64,000 nt of DNA from Actinomyces lilanjuaniae (GTDB lineage Bacteria > Actinomycetota > Actinomycetes > Actinomycetales > Actinomycetaceae). The stretch spans positions 2,294,001 to 2,358,000 of the forward strand of contig NZ_CP032514.1 in NCBI RefSeq assembly GCF_003606385.1, in the 5' to 3' direction. The translations under genes and the position numbers were made by a program. The notes under the pieces were generated by a model that worked only from the letters and a program-made list of their open reading frames with translations, did no database searches and was not told the DNA's origin. Each line of letters starts with the position of its first letter. Position 1 is the stretch's first letter. Below, piece by piece: positions 36,957 through 49,033 of this stretch.

Positions 36957-38159
36957 ATGAAGCTCTTTGTCCAGATCCCCTGCCTCAACGAGGAGAACAC
37001 CCTCGGCATGGTGCTCGACACCATACCGAGGCAGATCGACGGCGTCGACCAGGTCGAGGTCCTCGTCATCGACGACGGCTCCACCGACGGCACCGTGGAG
37101 GTAGCCCGCGCCCACGGCGTGCACCACCTGGTCCGCCACACCCGCAACATGGGACTGGCCCGCTCCTTCAGGGACGGTGTCGACTACGCCCTCGCTCATG
37201 GAGCCGACGTCGTTGTCAACACCGACGGCGACAACCAGTACAAGCAGGAGTACATCGGCGACCTGGTGGCGCCCGTGGTCAGCGGCCAGGCCGACATCGC
37301 CATCGCCGACCGCCAGACCGCCCGGATCGCCCACTTCTCCTGGTTCAAGAAGCGTATGCAGCGCGTGGGCTCCCAGGTCGTCAACTACGCCGCCGGCACC
37401 ACCCTGCCCGACGCCGCCTCGGGGTTCCGCGCCTACTCCAAGAGCGCCCTCATCAGGCTCAACGTGGTCACGCAGTTCTCCTACTGCATGGAGACCATCA
37501 TCCAGGCAGGCAACAAGCGCCTGCGCATCGCCAGCGTGCCTATCACCACCAACCCCAAGACGCGCGAGTCACGCCTGTTCACTAACATCTTCCAGCACAT
37601 GGCCAAGTCGGGCTCAGCCATCGCGCGCTCCTACCTCATGTTCAAGCCGCACGCGGTCCTAGGATGGCTGGCAGCCGTGCTGGGGGTCCTGGGGCTCGTC
37701 CCCTTCATCCGCTTCCTCGTGCTGTGGCTCGTGGGGCAGGCGGGAGGGCACGTCCAGTCCCTCATCTTCGGCGTCACCATGCTCGTCGCCTCCCTGCTCA
37801 GCGTCGCGCTCCTGGTCATCGCCGACCTGCAACGCACCAACCGCATCCTGGTCGAGGAGGCGCTGGAACGCCTGAAGAACCTGGAGTACGGGCGGCCTGA
37901 CACCGCGGATTCCGGCCATGCCACCACCGGCGCCACTGCTGCTGCCACGACCGCTGCCACCACCCCGGGCCGCACAGGGCAGACCTCTGCCAGCGCGAGC
38001 AGCAGCGGTGCAGCCAGCACAGGCGGTACGAGTAGCCCAGGCAGCACAGGCGGTGCGGCCCCGCCACGAGCGGCGCCCAGCTCCCGGTGGGACGCTGATG
38101 CCTGCCGCCACAGGCGCGCCCGGGTGCGCACAGCCTGCGCGGCCTGCCGCACAGCCTGA
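36957..38159 (+). CDS. Polyprenyl-phosphate glycosyltransferase-like GT2 (GtrB/DPM type)
   Basis: A 400-aa protein. Residues 1-230 are a GT2 domain: MKLFVQIPCLNEENTLGMVL, EVLVIDDGSTDGTVEVARAH and VVVNTDGDNQYKQEYIGDLV (the DGD metal site). Two membrane helices follow (about 236-260 and 268-295). These features match enzymes that load a sugar onto polyprenyl phosphate for use outside the membrane. The last ~80 residues are Ala/Thr/Ser/Gly low-complexity. It starts a plus-strand operon with a GT4, a UPF0104 protein and, convergent, YfhO. Confidence 0.88.
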   Translation: MKLFVQIPCLNEENTLGMVLDTIPRQIDGVDQVEVLVIDDGSTDGTVEVARAHGVHHLVRHTRNMGLARSFRDGVDYALAHGADVVVNTDGDNQYKQEYIGDLVAPVVSGQADIAIADRQTARIAHFSWFKKRMQRVGSQVVNYAAGTTLPDAASGFRAYSKSALIRLNVVTQFSYCMETIIQAGNKRLRIASVPITTNPKTRESRLFTNIFQHMAKSGSAIARSYLMFKPHAVLGWLAAVLGVLGLVPFIRFLVLWLVGQAGGHVQSLIFGVTMLVASLLSVALLVIADLQRTNRILVEEALERLKNLEYGRPDTADSGHATTGATAAATTAATTPGRTGQTSASASSSGAASTGGTSSPGSTGGAAPPRAAPSSRWDADACRHRRARVRTACAACRTA

Positions 38160-39389
38160 GGGCACCGCCACGGCCCCCACCAGGACAGCCTCCCCAGGAC
38201 CCGGGTCCTGGGGTTCGGCACCTACGACGCCAGGGCGCACCCCCGGGTCGCCGTGCTCCTGGAGGGCCTGCGGGGCAACGGGCTCACGGTGCGCGAGCTG
38301 GACCGGCCCCTCGGCCTGGCAACGGCGCAGCGGGTCGCTATCCTCCAACAGCCCTGGCGGCTTCCCGTCCTTGCCGGGAGGCTGGCCGCCCGCTGGTCGG
38401 CCCTGGCACTGGGCAGCCGCCGCTTCCGGGGTGCTCATGCTCCCGACGTGCTGCTCGTGGGCTACATGGGACACTTCGACGTCCTGCTGGCCAGGGCGCT
38501 GTTCCCACGTACCACCATCGTCCTGGACCACCTGGTCTTCGCCTCGGGTACGGCCCGGGACCGGGGCGAGGCCGGCACCAGGGTACGGTTGCTTAAGGTC
38601 CTGGACACCCTGGCCACCAGGACGGCCGACGTCGTGGTGGTGGACACTCGCGAGCACGCGGCCCGCCTGGAGCCAGGTGCGCGCGCCCGCGCCGTCGTCG
38701 TCCCCGTGGGTGCCCCCAGACAGTGGCACGACTCCGGTCAGCGAGAGCTGGAGAACCAGCTCGCCCGGGAACGGGACCGAGACCACGCGGCCGGTCCCGG
38801 CAGCCCCCCGGCCGCCGCACCGGCCCGTGCGCTGTCCGTCGTCTTCTACGGGATGTTCACCCCGCTTCAGGGCACGCCCACGATCGCACGCGCGCTGCGG
38901 ATCCTGGCCGACCGCGCAGACAACGTACGCGCCACGCTCATCGGAACAGGACAGGACCGCTGCGAGTGCGAGCGCGTCCTACGCGGGGTGGACACGGTGG
39001 AGTGGCACGACTGGGTGGAGCCTGCCCGCCTGCCCGACCTCGTCGCGCGCCACGACGTGTGCCTGGGAATTATGGGGACCACGAGCAAGGCTCTCGACGT
39101 CGTCCCCAACAAGGTGTACCAGGGGATAGCTGCCGGGTGCGCGGTCGTCACCTCGGACACTCCTCCCCAGCGACGGGCGCTGGGGCAGGCGGCCGTGCTC
39201 GTTCCTCCCGGCAGTGCTGAGGCCCTCGCCCAGGCCCTGGAGACGCTGGCCAGCAGCCCCCAGGCCCTGGAGCAGGCCAGGTGCCGGGCCGCCGCTGCCG
39301 CCCAGACCTTTACCCCTGTACGAGTCGTCCGGCCCCTGGCGCACATGCTTCCCGTCCCCGGTGGCACCCGTCGGCGGGAGGCCTCGTGA
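38098..39389 (+). CDS. Glycosyltransferase family 4 (one apparent frameshift near the start)
   Basis: A ~430-aa GT-B protein. The main frame reads back through VLGFGTYDARAHPRVAVLLE straight to the stop of the preceding gene without any start codon; the first GTG (38253) would cut off the first strand of the fold. Adding one base in CCCGGG (38200-38205) links it to an ATG at 38098 and gives a complete N-terminus. The donor domain has VVFYGMFTPLQGTPTIARAL and ALDVVPNKVYQGIAAGCAVV. It overlaps the tail of the GT2 gene and couples to the UPF0104 gene by GTGA. Confidence 0.8.
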
Positions 39390-40333
39390 GGGCGGTGCTA
39401 CAGCTCCTGCGCTCCCCGTGGCTGCGCACGGTCTTCCTCCTGAGCGCCCTGTCCCTGGCCCTCTACGCCGTCGCCTCCCAGTGGGCGCAGGTGCGCGCCG
39501 CCATGTCAGGCATGAGCCCGTGGCTCCTGGGCGGTGCGCTGGCCGCCGCCCTGGCCTACGTGGTCCTGACCTGGCTGGCGTGGCGGTCGCTGCTGTCCGA
39601 CATGGGGACCTCCTTACCCCGCGGGCCGGCCTTCCGCGTGTTCTTCGTCTCCCAGCTGGGCAAGTACCTGCCCGGAGGAGTGTGGAACATCCTGGCTGCT
39701 GCCGAGCTAGGGGCGGACCACCAGGTGCCCCGACGCAGGTCCGTCTCGGTCATGGCTGTCAGCGTCGCCATGTCAACCGTGACGGGGCTGGCTCTGGCGG
39801 TGGGGACCATGCCCTTCGCCCCGCGGCAGGTCGCTGCCACCTACTCCTGGAGCCTCGCCATGCTCCCGGCCCTGCTGCTCCTGCTGGCGCCGCCCCTCCT
39901 CAACCGCCTGCTGGGCACCGCGCTGCGCCTGGCTGGGCGGCCCCCGCTGGAGGGGGCGGTTAGCTGGACCGGGGTGCTGGCCTGCGCCGCCTGGAGCCTC
40001 CTGGCTTGGACGGCCGCCGGGCTGCAGGTGTTCCTCCTGGCCGTGGGCACCGGGATGGAGGCCAGCACCTCCACGCTCGTGCTGTGCGTTGGGGGGTACG
40101 CCCTGGCCTGGAGCGTGGGATTCCTCGTGGTCCTTGTCCCCGCCGGGGCCGGGGTACGTGAGGCGGTGCTTGCCCTGGTGCTGGCCGGATCCCTGTCCAG
40201 CGGCGGCACCGTGGTAGTCGTGCTGCTGTCACGCGTGGTGCTGACCGTCGCCGACCTGGCCCTGGGAGGCCTCGGCCTGCTTGCGGCGCGCACGCACCGG
40301 AACCACCGAGGCCACGGCGCGGGCTCGCCGTAG
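39386..40333 (+). CDS. UPF0104 / lysylphosphatidylglycerol-synthase-TM family membrane protein
   Basis: A 315-aa protein with about eight membrane helices. FFVSQLGKYLPGGVWNILAA is the family's signature segment, and VPAGAGVREAVLALVLAGSL is the conserved C-terminal part. The GTG start overlaps the GT4 stop. Proteins of this family include candidate flippases for lipid-linked sugars. Lying between a polyprenyl-phosphate GT2 and YfhO, it may take the place usually held by GtrA/GtcA. Its 3' end overlaps the convergent YfhO gene by 105 bp. Confidence 0.88.
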   Translation: MRAVLQLLRSPWLRTVFLLSALSLALYAVASQWAQVRAAMSGMSPWLLGGALAAALAYVVLTWLAWRSLLSDMGTSLPRGPAFRVFFVSQLGKYLPGGVWNILAAAELGADHQVPRRRSVSVMAVSVAMSTVTGLALAVGTMPFAPRQVAATYSWSLAMLPALLLLLAPPLLNRLLGTALRLAGRPPLEGAVSWTGVLACAAWSLLAWTAAGLQVFLLAVGTGMEASTSTLVLCVGGYALAWSVGFLVVLVPAGAGVREAVLALVLAGSLSSGGTVVVVLLSRVVLTVADLALGGLGLLAARTHRNHRGHGAGSP

Positions 40334-43156
40334 GAGGCCCGGCAGGCACGCCACAAGCACCACCGCCCAGGAGAACCCGGTGACCAGCAGCCCCGCGACC
40401 AGCCACGGGGCGGTGTAGTCCAGGCGAATCGTGTGGTTGCCCGCCTGAGGGACGTAGACCGCCACGGCGGCGTTGTCCGCCTCCACCAGCTCGACCTGCC
40501 TGCCGTCCAGGGTCGCCTGCCATCCTCCGTCGCGCAAGGGGTCGGCGATGACGACCCACCCCGGGCCGTCGGAGTCCACGGCCAGCTCCACGGTGTCGGT
40601 GCCGAGGTCCTTCTCCGTGACGGTGGCCGAGGTCCCCTCCGTCATGGCCTGGACGTCAGAGGCGTCCTCCAGCACGACGGTGTCCTCGGCCAGCTCCCCC
40701 TCCTCCAGGACTGCCAGCCGCTCCTGCTCGTCCTCGACAACCGTCTGGGTCGAGGCCCAGCGCACCCGGTCCAGGGCGCTCAGCCGCTCCAGGACGATAG
40801 CGTCCCCGGCGTGGACGAGGCGCAGGTCGTCGTCGAGAGGGCGGTAGGGGTCCAGCGCCAGGGTACCGTCAGCCCGTGTCCCCAGGTCCAGGCTGCCCTC
40901 GGTCTGGGTCAGTGCCACCTCTGCGTGCCAGGACTGGTTGTCAGGAATGTCCTCCCCGGCTACGGCGACGTACCCGTCAAGACCCGGTGCCCCGTCAATG
41001 TCCGAGGTGGAGGTGGCCAGCACGCTGCCGTCGTCGTCGCTGAGGATCCTGACCGTCAGCAGCCCGTCGTCCGTCTCCAGCGACTCGTAGGAGGAGGCGG
41101 TGACGACGATCCCACGCACGGCTCCGGCGAAGGACCCTGAGGCCAGGACCATCCCGTCGGCGCGCAGCGTGGTCGCCTCCGTCGCAGCCGCTCCCTCCTC
41201 CCGCTGACCAGGGAAGTACTCCGACATCGGGGCCACGACGTATCTGGCTGCGTAGCGGTCAAGGACCCCGCTGTCAGCGCCGTCGAGCAACGAGCCCACG
41301 GGCAGCATGGAGTAGGTGGAAGTCTGGAAGAAGCCGTCCTCGACCTGGGACATGGTCTCACGCCACTGCGGGGAGACAAAGGCGTGCCCGCTCAGCGCGC
41401 GCTGGCGGTAGAGGGTCGAGGTCCCCGGCATCATCGCGGTGTACACCGACACGTAGCGGTTACCGTCGAGCCTGTCCTCCAGGAGCTCGTGGGTCGGGGT
41501 CCTGGCGTAGAAGGTGTCGGAGTCGCTCAGCGGCCACCAGCGCCGGGCCGTGTCCACCGAGGTGAGGGTCGTCAGGACCAGGGCCACGACAACGGCAAGC
41601 ACCGCCGTCGAGCGCCGGGGCAGCACCCAGGCCAGTCCCGCCGCCGCCGTGCAGACCCCCATGAGCACCAGCGTGGTCCCGATGAGCCGCCACGAGGTCT
41701 GCGCGTCCTGCGGGTCCCGGTAGCGTATGGCCAGGACCACCATGACCCCCACCAGCCCGGCTGCCACCACCAGCGCGCCCCCGGCCACCACCCGTGACCG
41801 GACGGGCCGGGCGACCCCCCACAGCCTGCCCAGCTGTGCCCTCAGGCCCTCGGCCTCGTAGACCGCCGCCAGACCGCACGCGGCCAGGACAGCTACCAGG
41901 AACCCAAGGACCGAGCGCATGCGTCCGATAGGGCTGCTTCCCACGCCCGGCACCTCCTGGAGCAGCCGCAGCAGCGGACCGCCCAGGTAGACGGCGACCA
42001 GGAGCACAACAAGCGCGGCGATAAGGAAGGGCAGCACGCCCCGGGGAGGTCGCCGCCGGGAGGTGACGAGCAGGGCCAGTGAGACCAGGACCAGGGCGGC
42101 AGCACCGATGTAGGAGAACCCCTCTACCGGGTGGGCGATCCACCGGCCGGTATCGGCAGCGGGGTCGCCCAGCAGCGAGGGGACCAGTGCGGAGGCCAGG
42201 CTCTGCAGCGGCAGGGGCTGGGTGTTCTCGGCCGTGCGCGACTCGAAGTTGATGTAGTGGAGGCTCTGCCACACGAAGGGCAGCAGCTGGACAGCTGCCA
42301 GGCCGGCGCCCAGGAGGACGCCTGCGGCGGACCTCAGCAGGCTGGCCGCCACCTGGGTCGGCCGCAGCCCGTGAGCCAGCGCTCGCACCAGAAGGTAGCC
42401 CGCCGCCGTCAGCAGCGAGTAGACCACGATGGCGGGGAATCCCCCTAGCAGCATGGAGGCGATGACGAGTGCCCCGGGCAGCACGTCGCGCCACCTGCGT
42501 TCCACGGCAAGCCTGTCCGTGGCCCAGAACAGCAGCGGGATCATCGCGGCGACCCTGGTCTGGGGCCAGTTGGTCCAGGCCACCATGAAGCCGCTGGTGG
42601 CGTAGACCAGGGTGGCCAGGGGCACCGTGAGCCGAGGCAGGCCCCAGCGCCGCCGCAGGAGGCCGTTCATCCCCAGGGCTGCCGCCGCTACCTCCATGAT
42701 CTTGACGCCCGCAGTGGCAGCGGTCGGCGGCAGGACCCACCAGGGCAGGGACAGCGGGGACAGCAGCCCCGAGTTGGGCAGCGCCGCCAGCGTCGTCCCG
42801 CCGTTGGTGTAGGGGTCCCACAGGGGTACGTCCCCGGAGCGGACCGACTCCACAATGAGGACCGCCATCGGGGTGGCAGAGTCGATCGTGTCCCAGCTGA
42901 GACGGTTGGTGACCTCGTTGCCGTCGGCTACGGCCCAGGGGTCCATGACGCTCAGCAGGTCGGTCGCGAGGAAGACGCGCGAGGGCAGGAGCCCAGGGAC
43001 GACGACCAGCGCCAGGAAGACCAGCACCCCCAGCCAGCCCAGCCTGGCCAGGGCGGTGTCCACCGCGTCAGCACCCAGACGGTGGGGCCAGGTCCGCAGC
43101 CGGGACGGAAGGGAGCGTGCCCGGTGCACCAGGCGTGCGGGAAGCACAGGAAGCAT
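40229..43156 (-). CDS. YfhO family membrane glycosyltransferase-like protein
   Basis: A 975-aa protein of the YfhO family (GT-C type fold). About a dozen membrane helices fill the first ~560 residues, and the helix-2 loop carries WDTIDSATPMAVLI and the VPLWDPYTNGGTTLAALPNS motif typical of the family. A large extracytoplasmic domain follows and a last helix lies near WLVAGLLVTGFSWAVVLVAC. In Bacillus and Listeria, YfhO-type enzymes add sugars from polyprenyl phosphate to lipoteichoic acid. Here it would act with the GT2 at 36957 and the UPF0104 protein. Confidence 0.92.
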   Translation of the reverse strand: MLPVLPARLVHRARSLPSRLRTWPHRLGADAVDTALARLGWLGVLVFLALVVVPGLLPSRVFLATDLLSVMDPWAVADGNEVTNRLSWDTIDSATPMAVLIVESVRSGDVPLWDPYTNGGTTLAALPNSGLLSPLSLPWWVLPPTAATAGVKIMEVAAAALGMNGLLRRRWGLPRLTVPLATLVYATSGFMVAWTNWPQTRVAAMIPLLFWATDRLAVERRWRDVLPGALVIASMLLGGFPAIVVYSLLTAAGYLLVRALAHGLRPTQVAASLLRSAAGVLLGAGLAAVQLLPFVWQSLHYINFESRTAENTQPLPLQSLASALVPSLLGDPAADTGRWIAHPVEGFSYIGAAALVLVSLALLVTSRRRPPRGVLPFLIAALVVLLVAVYLGGPLLRLLQEVPGVGSSPIGRMRSVLGFLVAVLAACGLAAVYEAEGLRAQLGRLWGVARPVRSRVVAGGALVVAAGLVGVMVVLAIRYRDPQDAQTSWRLIGTTLVLMGVCTAAAGLAWVLPRRSTAVLAVVVALVLTTLTSVDTARRWWPLSDSDTFYARTPTHELLEDRLDGNRYVSVYTAMMPGTSTLYRQRALSGHAFVSPQWRETMSQVEDGFFQTSTYSMLPVGSLLDGADSGVLDRYAARYVVAPMSEYFPGQREEGAAATEATTLRADGMVLASGSFAGAVRGIVVTASSYESLETDDGLLTVRILSDDDGSVLATSTSDIDGAPGLDGYVAVAGEDIPDNQSWHAEVALTQTEGSLDLGTRADGTLALDPYRPLDDDLRLVHAGDAIVLERLSALDRVRWASTQTVVEDEQERLAVLEEGELAEDTVVLEDASDVQAMTEGTSATVTEKDLGTDTVELAVDSDGPGWVVIADPLRDGGWQATLDGRQVELVEADNAAVAVYVPQAGNHTIRLDYTAPWLVAGLLVTGFSWAVVLVACLPGLLRRARAVASVVPVRARRKQAEASQGQVGDGQHHA

Positions 43157-43242
43157 CGAGAAGGGTCTCCTGGGAGCTCAGAGGTGCCAGGCACCGTGCA
43201 CCCGGCACGATGCACGGCCATCATGCCGCATCCGGGGGGCTC

Positions 43243-46785
<3,543 letters not shown>

Positions 46786-46862
46786 CAGTAGCCGTCGAGC
46801 AGCGACCGGCCGCCTGGCTGCTGACAGGCAGGCGCAGCCTGCTGGCCAGAAGCCGACCAGGA

Positions 46863-46880
46863 CAGCTGCCCGGGCAGCTG
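46863..46880. terminator. Perfect palindrome between convergent rmlB and a DUF6541-like gene
   Basis: CAGCTGCCCGGGCAGCTG at 46863-46880 is a perfect 18-bp palindrome. It lies in the 141-bp gap between the rmlB stop and the convergent stop at 46927. Further GGGCAGGGCTGCCCGGCAGCC-like inverted repeats follow within 40 bp in shorter form. There is no U-tract. The position suggests a bidirectional terminator, with the usual uncertainty for GC-rich hairpins. Confidence 0.5.
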
Positions 46881-46926
46881 AGCGCTGATCTGGGCAGGGC
46901 TGCCCGGCAGCCAGTCGGTGAGCAGT

Positions 46927-48872
46927 CTAGGTGTCGGCCCGCCCGTCGCAGGCTGTGACTAGCCAGAGGCTGGTCGTCCCCTCGGATGCCAGGAGGCTGA
47001 ACCCCCGGGAGGTGTCCACGTTGACGTACCCGGAGAAGTCAGGGGAGATCGCGTCGGACGGGATGCTGGTGTCCTGGTAGTACACCGGGGTCCCGCCCGG
47101 GCGCTGACCAGTCGGCAGACAACCGGGTCGGTGTGGATGAGGTTGAACTGCCTGGCCAGGTAGACCTCCTCGTAGGGGGCGCCCCGGGAGGTAGAGGTAC
47201 GATGAATGCTGTCGGTACCTGCCATCACGGGAAAGAGCCCCGCGCCAGAGGCGGGATACCCGTAGACTACGGCGTCGGCTGGAAGGCCCCGGGCGGCATC
47301 TTGTATAAAGCGGGTCTCCTCGGTCGTGACCCACGGCAAGTGGATGAGTGCGGAGACGTCATAGCCGCGACGTGCCCAGGTCGTGGTGTCCCCGACCGCC
47401 GTGCCCACCGACACCCAGCCCGCCGCTGCCACCGTGCTGGCGACAAGGAGCGCGCCCGCCACAGGCACGAGTCCGCCCTGGCGCAGCCGAGCCATGCACC
47501 AGCTCAGGACGGCCTCCACGGCACAGGCCGCCAGGACCCCGGACAGGACTGCCAGAAGGCCCAGGTACCGGTTGTCATCACGCCACCACCCGCCGACCAG
47601 GGCTCGCCACCACCCCTGCGGGCTGGCGGTCAGCACGACCAGGAGCAGCACGGTGCCCCAGGCCGCCGCCACCTCCCAGCGGCGGCGGTACAGGATGAGA
47701 AGCACGCCGCACAGGGCGGCTAGGGCCACGGGCCAGTAGCGCCACGTATCGCCGTCGCCCTGGAGCGGAGCCAGGGTCAGCGCCCCGAGCAGGACCTCGC
47801 CCATGCTCCGCGGCTGACGGTCGTAGCCGCTCATGGCCCCCAGGGCTGGTAGTGAGCACATGGCCCACAGCGCCAGGACCGCCAGGCCCACCAGCAGCAG
47901 GGAGCGCAGCCGTGCCACCCCTCGGTCCCGTACAGCCAGCTGGGCGGACCACAGCAGTGTCAGCGCTGCCACGACGACCACAAGAAGCTGGCCCGCCCCC
48001 GCGTGGGCGACTCCCGCACCGACGACCCCCGCCACGACGGCAAGCACGGCAGTGACGGATCTCTTGCTCCTGTACCACTCCAGGACCGCCGCCAGGGCGA
48101 AGGGAACCAGCGCCACCGACAGGGCGGTAGGGGCCTGGCCGTGGAAGTAGAGCGGAAACCCGGGGAACCACATGGTGGCGGCTCCGGCGGAGGGGGCCAG
48201 GGCGGTAGTGACAGGACCGCCCCCCGCAGCGCGCCCCAGCACCACGCACCCCAGGGGGGCCAGGAACAGCACGACCATGAGTACGACGACGTTGAAGGCG
48301 GTGGGCACCTCCGCCGTCGGCACGAGCGCGGCGAGCGTGTGCCACAGGTTCGGGTAGTACCCGCCCCCGTTGACCGGCTGCGAGGAGCCCAGGGGGGAGG
48401 CGTTACCAGACTCCATGATCTCGACGATGTAGTTCAGGTGGAACATCACGTCGTGGTTCTGCAGGACCGCTGCGGGACTGGCAGCCGCGCGGACCAGGAC
48501 AGTCAGCTGGAGCAGCGCCGCTACCCCCATCCCCACAAACGCTGCCCAGGTCGTGGGCGAAGCGAGCAGGCCGCGCCAGGACCCGTCGGCTCCGTCCCTG
48601 CGGCGAGCACGACGGCTCCTGACCAACCAGGTCAGCCCGGCCGGGAGGCACACCAGGAGCAGGAGCACGGCAGCACCCGGCCGGGTCCACCTCAGTCCGA
48701 GCAGCGGCATAACGACAGTACCTGCGGTCACCACGATAATGCCCGTACCGGGCGCCCCCGCCACGGCCAGGCGAGGCCCCGCCCCGAGGGACCCGAGGAA
48801 AACGAGGCCGGGAAGAAGCAGAAGCAACAGGGAGATGGCGGCCAGGAGCACCGCAGCAAGCCATTCCAGCAC
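46927..48872 (-). CDS. DUF6541-like polytopic membrane protein, copy 1 (one apparent frameshift)
   Basis: About 648 aa and a dozen or more membrane helices, starting MLEWLAAVLLAAISLLLLLL. It shares with the next two genes an extracytoplasmic loop with Asp-x-x-Phe-His-Leu (DVMFHLNYIVEIMES) and a Tyr-Tyr-Pro-x-x-Trp-His motif (YYPNLWHTLAAL). It also shares a C-terminal soluble segment with two conserved cysteines (VCRLV and LWLVTACDG). The main frame fails near CCCGGGC (47096-47102); one added base gives GGTPVYYQDTSIPS and a proper end at 46927. The layout suggests a GT-C type glycosyltransferase or ligase; that is inference. Confidence 0.75.
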
Positions 48873-49033
48873 CCCGCTAGGCTAGCCCAGCGGCGCGCAG
48901 ACAGGCGGGCCCGTACCACCGGTTATGCCGAGATGTTGCCAGCGCTCACCCCCTGGCGGGTGACCTCACAGACCCCGGAGGCACCGGAGGCAGCTGTCAC
49001 GGCCCCGCTCGGCCTCGCAGCAGCACAGCACGT

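Noticed and set aside
41460..42821. Second minus-strand frame inside the YfhO gene
   Set aside because: It is an out-of-frame shadow, Gly/Arg/Pro-rich with no motif, while the main frame has YfhO hallmarks.
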